A stretch of DNA of 64,000 nucleotides from Thermoleophilaceae bacterium (GTDB lineage Bacteria > Actinomycetota > Thermoleophilia > Solirubrobacterales > Thermoleophilaceae). Shown piece after piece: positions 16,162 through 25,124 of this stretch. The position numbers were made by a program, and so were the translations under genes. The DNA is taken from the NCBI GenBank assembly GCA_030446485.1, contig JAUJNF010000002.1, forward strand, positions 248,001-312,000, given 5' to 3'. The notes under the pieces were generated by a model, which worked only from the letters and a program-made list of their open reading frames with translations, was not told where the DNA came from and did no database searches. The stretch's first letter is position 1, and each line of letters opens with the position of its first letter.

Positions 16162-17562
16162 ATGATCTTCCGCCAGGTAATCCACGACGACCTCGGCTGC
16201 GCGTCGTACGTGGTCGGGGACACGGCGGGCGGGGTGGCGGCGGTGATCGACCCGCGCCTCGACATCGAGCCCTATCTCGAGCTGGCCGCCTACCTCGGCG
16301 TGCGCATCGAGCATGTGCTCGAGACCCACAACCACGCCGACCACGTGTCCGGACACGGCCGGCTGGTGGCCGCCACCGGCGCGACCATGCACATCCACCG
16401 CGACGCCGGCGCCGCCTACGGGCACGAGCCGTTCGAGGACGGCTGGGAGCTCGAGCTCGGGTGCGTTCTGATCCGCGCCCTTCACACCCCCGGGCACCGC
16501 CCCGAGCACACCGCCTTCGCCCTGATCGACACCTCGCGGGGCCCCGAGCCGTGGGCGGTGCTCACCGGCGACAGCCTGTTCGTGGGAGACGTCGCCCGCC
16601 CGGACCTAGCCGTGGACATGGAGGAGGGCGCCCGCGGCATCTACCGGAGCATCGGCGCGAAGCTGCTGGACCTTCCCCCCGAGACGGAGATCTGGCCCGG
16701 CCACCTGGGCGGCTCGATGTGCGGCGGGCCGGGCATGGACATGAAGGTGTCGTCGACGATCGGCTACGAGCGCCGGCACAACGACCTGCTCACGCGCGAC
16801 GGCGAGGATTCGTTCGTCGACCGGGTCACGACGGGCCTTGCCCCGCAGCCCCCCAACTTCCGGGCCATCGTCGAGATCAATCGCGGACCGCTGGTGTCCG
16901 GCTCGCCGCGACCCGAGCCGCTCACCCCTCGAGAGCTCGACGAGAACGCCGGCCAGGGAGCCCTGGTCGTGGACGTGCGCACGAGCCTCGAGTTCGACGA
17001 GGCCCACCTGCCCGGCTCGGTGTCGGTGCCCACGGCCGCGTCCGGGTTCGGCACGCAGCTGGCGTGGATCGCCGGCCGCGACGCGGACGTGCTGGTCGTG
17101 GCGCCGGACGATGAGCACGCTGTGCGTGCGGCCGGCCTGGCCGCCTCGGTCGGTGTCGAGCGGGTGAGGGGCTATCTGGTGGGCGGCCTGGCGGCGTGGC
17201 GGGCGGACGATCGGCCGGTCGAGCGGATCGAGCGGATCGAGGTGCCCGAGCTGCACCGGCGCCTGGAGGGCCGGGATCGGCTCCAGGTGCTCGACGTGCG
17301 CGAGCGCGACGAATGGGACGAGGGCCACATCCCCGGATCGGTGAACACGCCGTACCACGACCTCGACTCGCTGCCCGAGGGCATCGATGCCGAGCGGCCG
17401 GTGGCGGTCCTGTGCGCCTCGGGCCAGCGGGCGGCGGTGGGCGCCAGCCTCGCCAAGCGGCATGGTGCGGTGGAGGTTCTCCACGTCGTGGATGGAGGAG
17501 TGCCGCGCTGGGAGCGCTCGGGGTGGCCGATCGAGCAGGGCGAGCCGCCGGCGGCACCCTAA
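16162..17562 (+). CDS. Metallo-beta-lactamase fold / double rhodanese protein (persulfide dioxygenase-like)
   Basis: 466 residues from ATG. Residues 1-250: metallo-beta-lactamase fold with the iron/zinc motif ETHNHADHVSGHG, HTPGHRPEHT, LTGDSLFVGDV and WPGHLGGSMC. This is the ETHE1/CstB type of glutathione- or persulfide-dioxygenase. Residues about 260-360 form a rhodanese domain that has lost its active cysteine (VLVVAPDDEHAV), residues about 365-460 a second rhodanese with the active Cys in VLCASGQRAAVG. It should oxidise persulfides and move sulfane sulfur in the cytoplasm. Divergent from PhzF; its stop overlaps the stop of the convergent methyltransferase. Confidence 0.88.
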   Translation: MIFRQVIHDDLGCASYVVGDTAGGVAAVIDPRLDIEPYLELAAYLGVRIEHVLETHNHADHVSGHGRLVAATGATMHIHRDAGAAYGHEPFEDGWELELGCVLIRALHTPGHRPEHTAFALIDTSRGPEPWAVLTGDSLFVGDVARPDLAVDMEEGARGIYRSIGAKLLDLPPETEIWPGHLGGSMCGGPGMDMKVSSTIGYERRHNDLLTRDGEDSFVDRVTTGLAPQPPNFRAIVEINRGPLVSGSPRPEPLTPRELDENAGQGALVVDVRTSLEFDEAHLPGSVSVPTAASGFGTQLAWIAGRDADVLVVAPDDEHAVRAAGLAASVGVERVRGYLVGGLAAWRADDRPVERIERIEVPELHRRLEGRDRLQVLDVRERDEWDEGHIPGSVNTPYHDLDSLPEGIDAERPVAVLCASGQRAAVGASLAKRHGAVEVLHVVDGGVPRWERSGWPIEQGEPPAAP

Positions 17563-18185
17563 CCGGGCGAGCGCGCGACCCCGACCGACATCGGCCGCAC
17601 CAGCGGGACCGCCGCCGGCATGCGATCGGAGCGCATGCTCTCCACCTCGAGCCGCGACGCCTCGATGGTGCGCGGCGTAGGCCGGTTGCAATGGCATCCG
17701 TTCCCGAACCGCAGCCACAGAGGGTGCAGACGGTCCTGCCAGCGCGCGAGCCCCGGGTCGTCCGCGCGCACGTGCTCCATGAACACGAAGCTGCCGCCTG
17801 GGCGCAGCACGCGGTCGACCTCGGCAAGCGCCCGCTCGGGATCGGTGACCGTGCACAGCACGAAGGTCGACACCACGTGGTGGAACGACGCGTCTTCGAA
17901 CGGCAGGGACTCCGCCACTGAACGAACCACCCGGCCCGGGCGGCCGCTCCGGGCCAGCTCGCGCTCGAGCCGGTCGGCCATCGGGCGCTCGGGCTCGGCC
18001 AGCACCAGCTCGCTCACCGCCGCCGGGTAGTGGCGCAGGTTGATGCCCGGCCCCGGCCCGATCTCGAGCACCCGACCGGACAGATCGCGGAACATCTCGC
18101 GCCGGCGAGCGGCGAGCCCGGCGCGCTCGCTGGCCGCCGTCCAGCGGTCGTAGCAGGCTGCGAAGACGTGGTCGTAGACCCCCAC
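17559..18185 (-). CDS. Class I SAM-dependent methyltransferase
   Basis: 208 residues from GTG. Motif I VLEIGPGPGINLRHYP near residue 40, acidic end of strand 2 (LAEPER), VVSTFVLCTVTDPERALAEVDRVLRPGGSFVFMEHV as the central motifs, then the C-terminal GCHCNRPT segment seen in UbiE/METTL7-like proteins. Its TAG overlaps the TAA of the sulfur dioxygenase gene by two bases, tail to tail. A METTL7-like thiol methyltransferase would fit the sulfur neighbour, but that is inference. Confidence 0.82.
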   Translation of the reverse strand: MGVYDHVFAACYDRWTAASERAGLAARRREMFRDLSGRVLEIGPGPGINLRHYPAAVSELVLAEPERPMADRLERELARSGRPGRVVRSVAESLPFEDASFHHVVSTFVLCTVTDPERALAEVDRVLRPGGSFVFMEHVRADDPGLARWQDRLHPLWLRFGNGCHCNRPTPRTIEASRLEVESMRSDRMPAAVPLVRPMSVGVARSPG

Positions 18186-18304
18186 GACCCGCGAGCCTAG
18201 CCCCGCGGAAGCGCGCCGGCCGGCGCTAAGGGTCCGCCGCCGCCATGCCGATTCACAGGAGACCGGGCACGCCCGTCCCCTTCTGAACCGAAACGAAAGG
18301 CACC

Positions 18305-19246
18305 ATGGCCCCGCAACTCGCCGAGCGTTACCGGCTCGTCACCCGCAGCGACTTCGACGGGCTCGTCTGTGCCGCCCTGCTCAAGGAGCTGGGCATGCTC
18401 GACGAGGTGAAGTTCGTCCACCCCAAGGACGTCCAGGACGGCAAGGTGGAGCTCGGCAGCAGCGACGTGACCACCAACCTGCCCTACTCCCCCGGCGTGC
18501 ACCTCGCCTTCGACCATCACACGAGCGAGACCGAGCGCGTGGAGGGCAATCCCAGCAACCACGTGATCGACGGCGAGGCCCTGTCAGCGGCCCGCGTGGT
18601 CTACGACTACTACGGCGGAGCCGAGCGCTTCCCCAACATCAGCACGGAGATGATGGCCGCCGTCGACAAGGCCGACGCCGCCCAGTTCTCCCGCGAGGAG
18701 ATCCTCGACCCGCAGGGCTGGGTGCTCATGAGCTTCCTCATGGACCCGCGCACGGGCCTCGGGCGCTTCCGCGATTTCCGCATCTCGAACTACGACCTGA
18801 TGATGCAGCTGATCGACCAGTGCACCCGCCTGAGCGTGGACGAGATCCTCGAGACGCCCGACGTGCGGGAGCGGGTCGAGCTCTACCGGACGCATGACGC
18901 CCCGGCCAGGGCGCAGATCCAGCGCTGCTCGACCGTGCACGGAAAGCTCGTGGTACTGGACCTGCGCGAGGAGGAGGTCATCCACCCGACCAACCGCTTC
19001 ACGCTCTACGCGCTCTATCCGTGGTGCAACATGTCGATCCACGTGCTCTGGGGGCTGAAGCAGCAGAACACGGTCTTCGCCACCGGCAAGTCGATCCTCG
19101 ACCGCTCGAGCAAGACCGACGTGGGCGCGCTGATGCTCGAGTACGGCGGCGGCGGGCACCGTGCCGCGGGCACGTGTCAGATCGAGAACGACCGCGCCGA
19201 GGCGGTTCTCGGCGCGGTCATCGCCCGGATCTGCGCCGACGGCTGA
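18305..19246 (+). CDS. DHH/DHHA1 family phosphoesterase
   Basis: 313 residues from ATG. The DHH domain has TRSDFDGLVCAALL (metal Asp pair) and HLAFDHHTSE (the DHH triad), and the DHHA1 substrate domain ends in GGGGHRAAGTCQ. These are the motifs of exopolyphosphatase, NrnA nanoRNase and c-di-AMP phosphodiesterase relatives. All metal ligands are present. The substrate cannot be separated between short oligonucleotides, cyclic dinucleotide products and polyphosphate from sequence alone. Divergent from the methyltransferase. Confidence 0.85.
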   Translation: MAPQLAERYRLVTRSDFDGLVCAALLKELGMLDEVKFVHPKDVQDGKVELGSSDVTTNLPYSPGVHLAFDHHTSETERVEGNPSNHVIDGEALSAARVVYDYYGGAERFPNISTEMMAAVDKADAAQFSREEILDPQGWVLMSFLMDPRTGLGRFRDFRISNYDLMMQLIDQCTRLSVDEILETPDVRERVELYRTHDAPARAQIQRCSTVHGKLVVLDLREEEVIHPTNRFTLYALYPWCNMSIHVLWGLKQQNTVFATGKSILDRSSKTDVGALMLEYGGGGHRAAGTCQIENDRAEAVLGAVIARICADG

Positions 19247-19263
19247 GCTGGCCGCGCGCGGAC

Positions 19264-19776
19264 TCAGCCGCCGGAGCCGTCGTCGCAGCGCCGCGGGTCA
19301 GGCGTGAGCGACTTGAACAGGCGGCTCTTGGCGAAGACGAGGTTGCTGGGGCCGGCGGGGCGGGCTATCCCCCGCACCAGCAGGCGCTGACGGCCACACT
19401 GGCTCAGGCGCTGCCGTCCGCTGCGCGTGAGCCTCAGGTTCACGATGCCGGTCCTGCGGTTCACGAAGCGCGCGCTCTCCGGCTCGGTAACCGGCTGCTT
19501 GCTGGCCTTCGTCCGGCCGCGACCGCGCGCGACGATCTCGACCGTGGACGGCTCGGTGACGGTCACGCGGACCTTCAGGCGACCGGTGCGCAGGGCCGTC
19601 GACTGCTTGGTGGTGACGAGCTTCAGCCGCAGGGGCGTCGGCGCCCGCTCGCCGGAGGCGGTCACCCCGTAGCCCGTGGAGCCGGCGAGCGCCTGGCCAC
19701 CGGAGGCGGCCACGAGCGCGCCCACCAGCAGGGCGGCGGCGGTTCGGCGGGGCGTGAACGTGCGGATCAAGGTCAT
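19264..19776 (-). CDS. Secreted hypothetical protein
   Basis: 170 residues from ATG 19776. Signal peptide at residues 1-31: basic MTLIRTFTPRR, hydrophobic TAAALLVGALVAASG, cleavage near GQALA. The mature part is a beta-rich Thr/Val/Arg domain (LRLKLVTTKQSTALRTGRLKVRV, VTEPSTVEIVA) resembling the repeated Ig-like domains with LxRxGxxRL found in actinobacterial surface proteins, plus one Cys pair (SQCGRQR, PRRCDD). Exported; role unknown. Confidence 0.6.
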   Translation of the reverse strand: MTLIRTFTPRRTAAALLVGALVAASGGQALAGSTGYGVTASGERAPTPLRLKLVTTKQSTALRTGRLKVRVTVTEPSTVEIVARGRGRTKASKQPVTEPESARFVNRRTGIVNLRLTRSGRQRLSQCGRQRLLVRGIARPAGPSNLVFAKSRLFKSLTPDPRRCDDGSGG

Positions 19777-19839
19777 CTCGCCGGGGCACCTTAGCCGACC
19801 GCCAGGCACACCACCCGACGGCCGGCCGCCGTGTGCAGG

Positions 19840-20055
19840 TCAGTCGCCCGACTCGTACTTGAACGAGATGGACAGGCGAACGCGGTAGCTCTCGACCCGG
19901 CCGTCCGCGATCGTCACGTCCTCTCGGACCACCTCGGCGATGCGCAGGTCGCGCACCGTCTTCGCGGCGGTCTCCACCGCACTTCGTGCGGCCGCCTCCC
20001 ACGACTCGTTGCTGACCCCGATCACCTCGGTCACGCGATAGACGCCGTCGGCCAT
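19840..20055 (-). CDS. Dodecin family flavin-binding protein
   Basis: 71 residues, the usual dodecin length. It shows the family pattern VYRVTEVIGVSNESWEAAAR, AVETAAKTVRDLRIAEVV and a final beta strand with YRVRLSISFKYE. Dodecins form dodecameric hollow spheres that bind and buffer FAD/FMN or coenzyme A in the cytoplasm. Preceded by an AGGGAGGT ribosome site. Monocistronic. Confidence 0.92.
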   Translation of the reverse strand: MADGVYRVTEVIGVSNESWEAAARSAVETAAKTVRDLRIAEVVREDVTIADGRVESYRVRLSISFKYESGD

Positions 20056-20256
20056 GCCCTACCTCCCTCTGGTGGATGCGTGCGAAAGCGCACTCTCTCA
20101 CGCAGAGCCCGTTCAGCGCACCCCGCGCTCTCGCCGTTTGACACCCGTGGCGAGGAAGGTCTACTCTCGCCGCCCGCGAAAGGTGCCCACCAGCGGGATA
20201 GTTTTCTTCGAGCACGCGTTGGAGGCATTCGGCTTCCGACCGCTGCCTACCGGGGG

Positions 20257-20898
20257 GTGAGCCGGCTGTCTGAAGACCATGTTGGTGCCCTCCGTCGCGC
20301 CTACGCCGCGCTCGCGGAGGGCGACGCATCTGCCGGGCTCGAGCTGCTCCACCCCGACTTCGTATGGGTCGAGCCGCGCGTTCGCGGGTACTCCCTCGGC
20401 GGGAAGCATCACGGCCGCGACGGCTTCGTCAGGGGGATCCTCCGAGCGGCGGCACGCTTCTGGGAGGAGATCCGGGTCGAGCCCGAGTGCTTCCTGGGAG
20501 CGGACGACGATCGGGTCGTGGTCACCGGGCGCCTGCGTGGACGGGTCAAGGGGGGCGCCACGGAGGCCACCACGGAGTTCGCGCATCTCTGGACGTTCGA
20601 CGAGGGCAGGCTCATCCACGGCCAGAGCTACGCCGACATGAACGTGTTCGTGGCCGAGAAGGGCCTGCATGACCTGATCGCCCTCGCCGACGGCCTGATC
20701 GGCCACGCTACTGCCCTCGAGGAGCAATGGGCGGAGCTGGCCGGGACCGACGCGGGCCGAAGCAACGGGGGCGAGCCGCTCGGCGTGCGAGCCGACCAAG
20801 ACCTCCCGGGTGACCATCTCGGCGCCGCGGCGACCAGTCCCCTCCGCGGCCGGCGCTTCGTGAGGCAGGCACCAGCCCGGGTCAACGGCCGGGGCTGA
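20257..20898 (+). CDS. NTF2/SnoaL-like domain protein
   Basis: 213 residues from a GTG inside GGGGGGTGAG. Residues 1-140 fold as a SnoaL-like cone: VGALRRAYAALAEGDASAGLELL, HPDFVWVEPR, FARL-type HLWTFDEGRLIHGQSYAD. Residues 140-213 are an Ala/Glu helix and a basic, disordered tail. The superfamily includes isomerases, hydratases and stress proteins; no catalytic residue set is certain here. The next gene starts 14 nt later, so they may be cotranscribed. Confidence 0.7.
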   Translation: MSRLSEDHVGALRRAYAALAEGDASAGLELLHPDFVWVEPRVRGYSLGGKHHGRDGFVRGILRAAARFWEEIRVEPECFLGADDDRVVVTGRLRGRVKGGATEATTEFAHLWTFDEGRLIHGQSYADMNVFVAEKGLHDLIALADGLIGHATALEEQWAELAGTDAGRSNGGEPLGVRADQDLPGDHLGAAATSPLRGRRFVRQAPARVNGRG

Positions 20899-20912
20899 AC
20901 CGCGGACCCACC

Positions 20913-22091
20913 GTGCTGAGCGCGCTGCTGCTCCTCAAGTCCCGCCCGACCGCGGCCGCCAGGCCGTTCCACGCCGAGCGCTTCGAGTACGTGGTGGCGA
21001 GCCGCGAGCAGGTGCTGGTGCGGTTGAGCGGGCACTGGCGTACCCGCGACGCCGGTGCCCCGGCGCGTGTGATCCTCGAGGCTCGGACAGGCCGGCGAAG
21101 CCTCACCTTCGTGCCGCTTCCCGAGGGTGCCGACGCTGCCGGCTCGGGGGCATCGGAGCCCGGCTGGCGGGCATCGTTCTCCGTCCCCCTCGAGGTGGCC
21201 GAGCACCCGGCCGCGACGTTCACCCTTCAGGCCGACCGTACGCAGGTAGTGCTCCCACGGCTCGTCGAGCGCCCGCTTGCCGGCGGGGCGGCTCAAGGCG
21301 CCCGGCGCCTGACCCGCGTTGGCGTCCGCGCGGGCGCCCAAGACCGGCTGGCCGGCGCTCGAAACCGAGCTGGGAGGCGACGCGAGCTGCGGGTCGCCGA
21401 GCTCGAACGGGAGCTGCGGGTCGAGGCGCGACGCGCGCTCACCGAGGCGCGAGTGGAGCTCGAGGCCCTGCGGGCCGAGGCCGAGCGCCGCAGCGTCGAG
21501 TGCTCCGAGCTCAGCACCCGCCTGGCCGCGAACGAGGAGGCGCTGGCCCGCGTGCGGATCGAGAAGCAGCACGGCGCGCACAGGGTCCGCGCGGTCCGCC
21601 GGCGGGTCGCCGACCTGGACGAGACCCTCAGCACGGTGCAGGCCGAGCGGGATGCCGAGCGCACGCGGGCCCAAGCGCTGACCGAGCGGCAGAGCCGCCT
21701 CGAGGCCGAGGCCCGCAGCAGGGGAATCCGCGTCGGTGACAGCAAGCGGCGCATCGCGGAGCTCCGGGACGCCTTGGTGGAGCGCTCCCGCTCCGGGGGC
21801 GTGGAAGCCGACCACGACGTGGCCCACCAGAAGCTCGCCGAGCTTCGAGTGGCCCTGGAAGCCGCTCGGTCCGACAGCGCGCGGGAACGCCGGCGCGCGG
21901 CCGTCCTCGCCGGCCAGATGATCGGCGTGCCCGCGGCTCGGCCACCGGAGGGCAGGCGGGCGCGCCGGGCCTTCGAGCTTCCCCGCCCGGCGGACCGGCG
22001 CGCGCGGGAGGTGGCGAGGGCCGAGCGCCGCCTGGCTGAGATCAAGGCCGCTCTCGAACGCGCTCTGGAGCGCGACGGCGCGTCGCACTGA
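20913..22091 (+). CDS. Long coiled-coil protein with N-terminal beta domain
   Basis: 392 residues from GTG. Residues 1-115 form a compact beta-rich domain (FEYVVASREQVLVRLSGHW, SLTFVPLPEG). Residues about 150-385 are almost entirely Arg/Glu/Ala/Leu heptads (LRVAELERELRVEARRAL, EARVELEALRAEAERR), a long coiled coil. I do not recognise the family. The architecture suggests a cytoskeletal or scaffold role rather than an enzyme. Confidence 0.65.
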   Translation: MLSALLLLKSRPTAAARPFHAERFEYVVASREQVLVRLSGHWRTRDAGAPARVILEARTGRRSLTFVPLPEGADAAGSGASEPGWRASFSVPLEVAEHPAATFTLQADRTQVVLPRLVERPLAGGAAQGARRLTRVGVRAGAQDRLAGARNRAGRRRELRVAELERELRVEARRALTEARVELEALRAEAERRSVECSELSTRLAANEEALARVRIEKQHGAHRVRAVRRRVADLDETLSTVQAERDAERTRAQALTERQSRLEAEARSRGIRVGDSKRRIAELRDALVERSRSGGVEADHDVAHQKLAELRVALEAARSDSARERRRAAVLAGQMIGVPAARPPEGRRARRAFELPRPADRRAREVARAERRLAEIKAALERALERDGASH

Positions 22092-22212
22092 GGTCGGCGC
22101 CCAGGGCGCTTGCTCAGTCGCGCGCCGAGCTCGTACATCCGTCGAGATCGCCCCTCACCGGTTACAGATCGCGACTCCCGGGCTAACCTGAAAGGCCCCC
22201 GAGAGGAGTCGC

Positions 22213-22485
22213 ATGACCGAGTCAGGCTTCGACTATGGCGACCGCGAGATCGTGCTACGCGCGGACTTCGGTGACGTGGACGCCCACGGCATGATCGACG
22301 TCTCGGCGCGCTTCATGCGCGGGCCGCGTCCGCCGCACGAGGGTGAGTTGGTGTTCCTGAAGGACCCTGGCGGCGAGGGGCGGCTCGGGCGCGTGGTGGC
22401 TCTCTACGGCTGGATCGCTCGGGTTGAGCTGCTCGGCGCGGAGGAGAGCGCGCTCGTAGCCGCTGACGGCTTGCACGCGCGGTAG
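22213..22485 (+). CDS. Hypothetical 90-residue protein
   Basis: ATG preceded by GAGAGGAGT. Contains an acidic N-terminus and a small beta-barrel-like core (GELVFLKDPGGEGRLGRVVALYGWIARVEL). No known domain. The last 82 nt overlap the 3' end of the convergent methyltransferase gene, an unusually long tail-to-tail overlap for two plausible genes. Confidence 0.6.
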   Translation: MTESGFDYGDREIVLRADFGDVDAHGMIDVSARFMRGPRPPHEGELVFLKDPGGEGRLGRVVALYGWIARVELLGAEESALVAADGLHAR

Positions 22486-23138
22486 AGGGCGAGCGTTCCC
22501 AGCGGAGTAGCCAGCTGCTGAGACAGCTCGGCCCTCTCCAGGCCACCGTCGACGAACAGCTCCGGCAGCGCGCCGCGTGCGTTGTCAGCCGTGACGTCGT
22601 AGCCGTCGAACGCTCGAACGACGAGAAACAGCGCCGCCATCAGCCCGTTGGCCGGCCGGCCATAGTCGGCGACGTGCAGTTCGCCGCCGGGCTTCAGGAC
22701 CCGGCTGATCTCCGTGACGGTTTGCCGCTTGGCCGTGCCTGACAGGTGATGGAAGAACAGGCTCGAGAGCACCCTGTCGAAGGAGGCGTCCGGGAAGGGC
22801 AGGGCGGTCGAGAACCCCTCGACCAACCCGACATCGACACCGGCTACGGCCGCCTTGCGGCGCGCCCGGGCGAGCACCGCGGGATCGGCGTCGAGGCCGG
22901 TCACGCCGGCTCCGGGGCACCGCTTGGCCAGCGCGATGGCGAGCGTGCCGGTGCCCGCGCCGACGTCGAGCACCCGGTCGCCGGGCGATACGTTCGCCTG
23001 ATCCAGGAGCCGCCGCTTGGAGGTCCGCTCGCGCGTCGTGGCCCGAACCACAAGGTCGAAGACCGGGGTGAGCGCCTTCCAGCGCAGCGCCGGGAGGTAC
23101 GACGGCGCTACCTCTCCCCCTTGGTGCGGCTCGGCCAC
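22404..23138 (-). CDS. UbiE-like SAM methyltransferase under a CsoR-like operator
   Basis: 244 residues from GTG 23138. Motif I VLDVGAGTGTLAIALAKR near residue 58, GLDADPAVLARARRK, central FDRVLSSLFFHHLSG, and ISRVLKPGGELHVADYG. The family core ends at TLALYRACK; the last 20 residues (Ser/Ala-rich) extend over the neighbour gene and look like added sequence. A perfect TACCCC-N3-GGGGTA inverted repeat lies 13 nt upstream, the type of site bound by CsoR/RcnR/FrmR repressors, so expression may respond to copper, nickel or electrophiles. Substrate unknown. Confidence 0.8.
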   Translation of the reverse strand: MAEPHQGGEVAPSYLPALRWKALTPVFDLVVRATTRERTSKRRLLDQANVSPGDRVLDVGAGTGTLAIALAKRCPGAGVTGLDADPAVLARARRKAAVAGVDVGLVEGFSTALPFPDASFDRVLSSLFFHHLSGTAKRQTVTEISRVLKPGGELHVADYGRPANGLMAALFLVVRAFDGYDVTADNARGALPELFVDGGLERAELSQQLATPLGTLALYRACKPSAATSALSSAPSSSTRAIQP

Positions 23139-23148
23139 TCCCTCACCC

Positions 23149-23165
23149 TATACCCCCCTGGGGTA
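23149..23165. promoter_or_regulatory. CsoR/RcnR/FrmR-type operator
   Basis: TATACCCCCCTGGGGTA: arms TACCCC (23151-23156) and GGGGTA (23160-23165) are perfect complements around the 3-nt centre CCT. The repressor family recognises such G/C-tract inverted repeats with flanking TA. It sits between the L,D-transpeptidase stop and the methyltransferase start. No csoR gene is in the window. Confidence 0.6.
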
Positions 23166-23177
23166 CAACGTCAACGA

Positions 23178-23936
23178 TCAGGCCCTGATGTTCACCGGGG
23201 CGCCGAGCGGAACCTCGTCGATGAGCCAGCGGGCGTCCTCGGTGGTGGCGCGTAGGCAACCGAAGCTCACCGCCTGGCCCACGCTGGCCTCATCGGGGGT
23301 GGCGTGAACAGCGATCCTGTCACCGCCGGGCCATCCGTCCGGCAGGTCGGGCTGCCGTGCCGACAGTGCCAGCGCGCAGCACCCGTACGGGGAGCCGGTC
23401 TCCCGCACGTGCAGCGAGTCGGTGACGGCGAAGCGGCCAGTCGGCGTGGGAACGCCGGGCTGCCCGATCGCGACGCGCACGCGCCGCACGACCCGCTGAT
23501 CGCGCCGAACCACAAGCGTGCGCTCCGACAGGTCGACGACCACCGAGTAGGGCACGCCTCCAACCCGCGCGTCGCTTGCCCGCATCCAGCCCGTCCGGCC
23601 GTTGCCGAGCTCGGGAGCGATCACGCGGAGCCAGCCGGCTCGACGGCCGCGCACGGCGAGCACGGTGGTGGAGCCGAAGCGGGTGCGGGTTCCTAGCCGC
23701 GCCAGGACCCGGCCGTCGGGCGCAGAACGCAGGACGGTTGAGCGGGTGAGGGTGGCGACGGGGTGACCGTCCACGCCCCGCGGAGGCTCGGCCTGAGCCG
23801 GCGCGAAGGGGACCTTGGCACTCGCCTCATCGCCGAAGCTGTTCCACCAGCGAAGGAAGAGAACCGCGGCGAGGATCATCACCAGCGCGGCGGCCAAGAT
23901 GGCGCCGGTGCGTATGTGGGAGCGGTACGCGGTCAA
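23178..23936 (-). CDS. L,D-transpeptidase (YkuD family), membrane-anchored
   Basis: 252 residues from TTG 23936, which has AGAGG 8 nt upstream. Residues 8-30 are an uncleaved membrane anchor (TGAILAAALVMILAAVLFL). A linker and SH3-like segment follow (TLTRSTVLRSAPDGRVLARLG). The YkuD catalytic domain begins at YSVVVDLSERTLVVRRD and ends with the catalytic block AVHATPDEASVGQAVSFGCLR, containing the His, Ser and nucleophilic Cys. It forms 3-3 peptidoglycan crosslinks or anchors proteins in the cell wall, outside the membrane. Confidence 0.9.
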   Translation of the reverse strand: MTAYRSHIRTGAILAAALVMILAAVLFLRWWNSFGDEASAKVPFAPAQAEPPRGVDGHPVATLTRSTVLRSAPDGRVLARLGTRTRFGSTTVLAVRGRRAGWLRVIAPELGNGRTGWMRASDARVGGVPYSVVVDLSERTLVVRRDQRVVRRVRVAIGQPGVPTPTGRFAVTDSLHVRETGSPYGCCALALSARQPDLPDGWPGGDRIAVHATPDEASVGQAVSFGCLRATTEDARWLIDEVPLGAPVNIRA

Positions 23937-24056
23937 GTCTGTACCTCTTGTCGACCGAAGCGACCTGCGACTGTAGTCAGCACCCCCGAGCTAGCCCCCG
24001 AGATCCGGTCAGGTGGACCTAATCTTGCGGCGAATCGCCCGGCCGCTGCCCACCCC

Positions 24057-25016
24057 GTGAAGCGTCAATCCGTCGACATCGAGGACCTCCCACCGCTGGA
24101 CGTCCGTCCGCTGCGTGAGCTCGACCTCGAGGCGCCGTCGGGGCCTGGCCGCTCCGCTAACCTCTCCGCCGCCAGCGGAGTCGTTCGCCGCGGCGACTTC
24201 GTCTACGCCATCGGTGACGACGAGCTCTCTCTGGCGGTCTTTCGCCTGTCGGACCCGGGCCCGGGAAAGCTACGCCGCGTGCTGGCGGGCGAGCTCCCCG
24301 CCGACGAAGACGAGCGCAAGGCCCACAAGGCGGACTTGGAGGCCCTTACCCTGCTGCCGCCCTTCGAGGGCCACCCGTTCGGCGCGCTGCTGGGTCTCGG
24401 ATCGGGATCGGGCGAGCGGCGGGACCGCGGCTTCGTCTGCGCGCTCGGCCCCGACGGATCCCTGCGCGGCGAATCGCGCGAGCTGGACCTCGAGCCCGTC
24501 TACACGCTCCTGCGCCGCGACATCGTCGAGTTGAACATCGAGGGCGCGTCGGTGATCGAGGACCGCCTGTGGCTGCTGCAGCGCGGCAATACCAGCGACG
24601 GGCTCAACCTCGTGGCCGAGCTGTCGCTGCCCGAGGTGATGGGCTCGCTGCAACGGGACCTGCGGATCGACGCCGGCGAGCTCGCGGACGTGCGCTCCTA
24701 CGACCTCGGCGATCTCGACGGCGTCGCGCTCACGTTCAGCGACGCCACGCCCCTCGGGCGCGATGAGCTCGTGTTCACCGCGTCGGCCGAGCGCGAGGAC
24801 GGCGCCATCCACGGCTCGGTGGTGGGCACCCTCGACGCGGGCGGAGTGGTGCAGCGGCTGCGCACGATCGACCGTCGCTACAAGGTCGAGGGGGTACACG
24901 CCTCGATCGACACGGGAGTCATGGACTTCCTCTTCGTGTGCGACCAGGACGAGCCCGGAACCGCGTCGCCGCTGCTGTCCGCCGCGATGCCGGTCGAGGG
25001 GCGTTTCGAGCACTGA
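24057..25016 (+). CDS. Hypothetical beta-propeller-like protein
   Basis: 319 residues from GTG 24057. Repeated blade-like strands are visible (GVVRRGDFVYAIGDDELSLAVFRL, RRDRGFVCALGPDGSL, GVALTFSDATPLGRDELVFTASAE) with conserved acidic turns, and the motif ALTLLPPFEGHPFGALLGLGSG, which recalls the esterase-like phytase/DUF6929 type. No signal peptide. Family assignment is tentative and function unknown. Confidence 0.65.
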   Translation: MKRQSVDIEDLPPLDVRPLRELDLEAPSGPGRSANLSAASGVVRRGDFVYAIGDDELSLAVFRLSDPGPGKLRRVLAGELPADEDERKAHKADLEALTLLPPFEGHPFGALLGLGSGSGERRDRGFVCALGPDGSLRGESRELDLEPVYTLLRRDIVELNIEGASVIEDRLWLLQRGNTSDGLNLVAELSLPEVMGSLQRDLRIDAGELADVRSYDLGDLDGVALTFSDATPLGRDELVFTASAEREDGAIHGSVVGTLDAGGVVQRLRTIDRRYKVEGVHASIDTGVMDFLFVCDQDEPGTASPLLSAAMPVEGRFEH

Positions 25017-25124
25017 CGCCTCGGCCGCTTGTCGAGCGGGGTCCGGTCGGCCATGGCCTCCTCCGGGGTGGTCTGGCGGTGCAGTCCCCGGTTGCCCGGA
25101 CCGGCATACGGGAAACGAGCGAAC

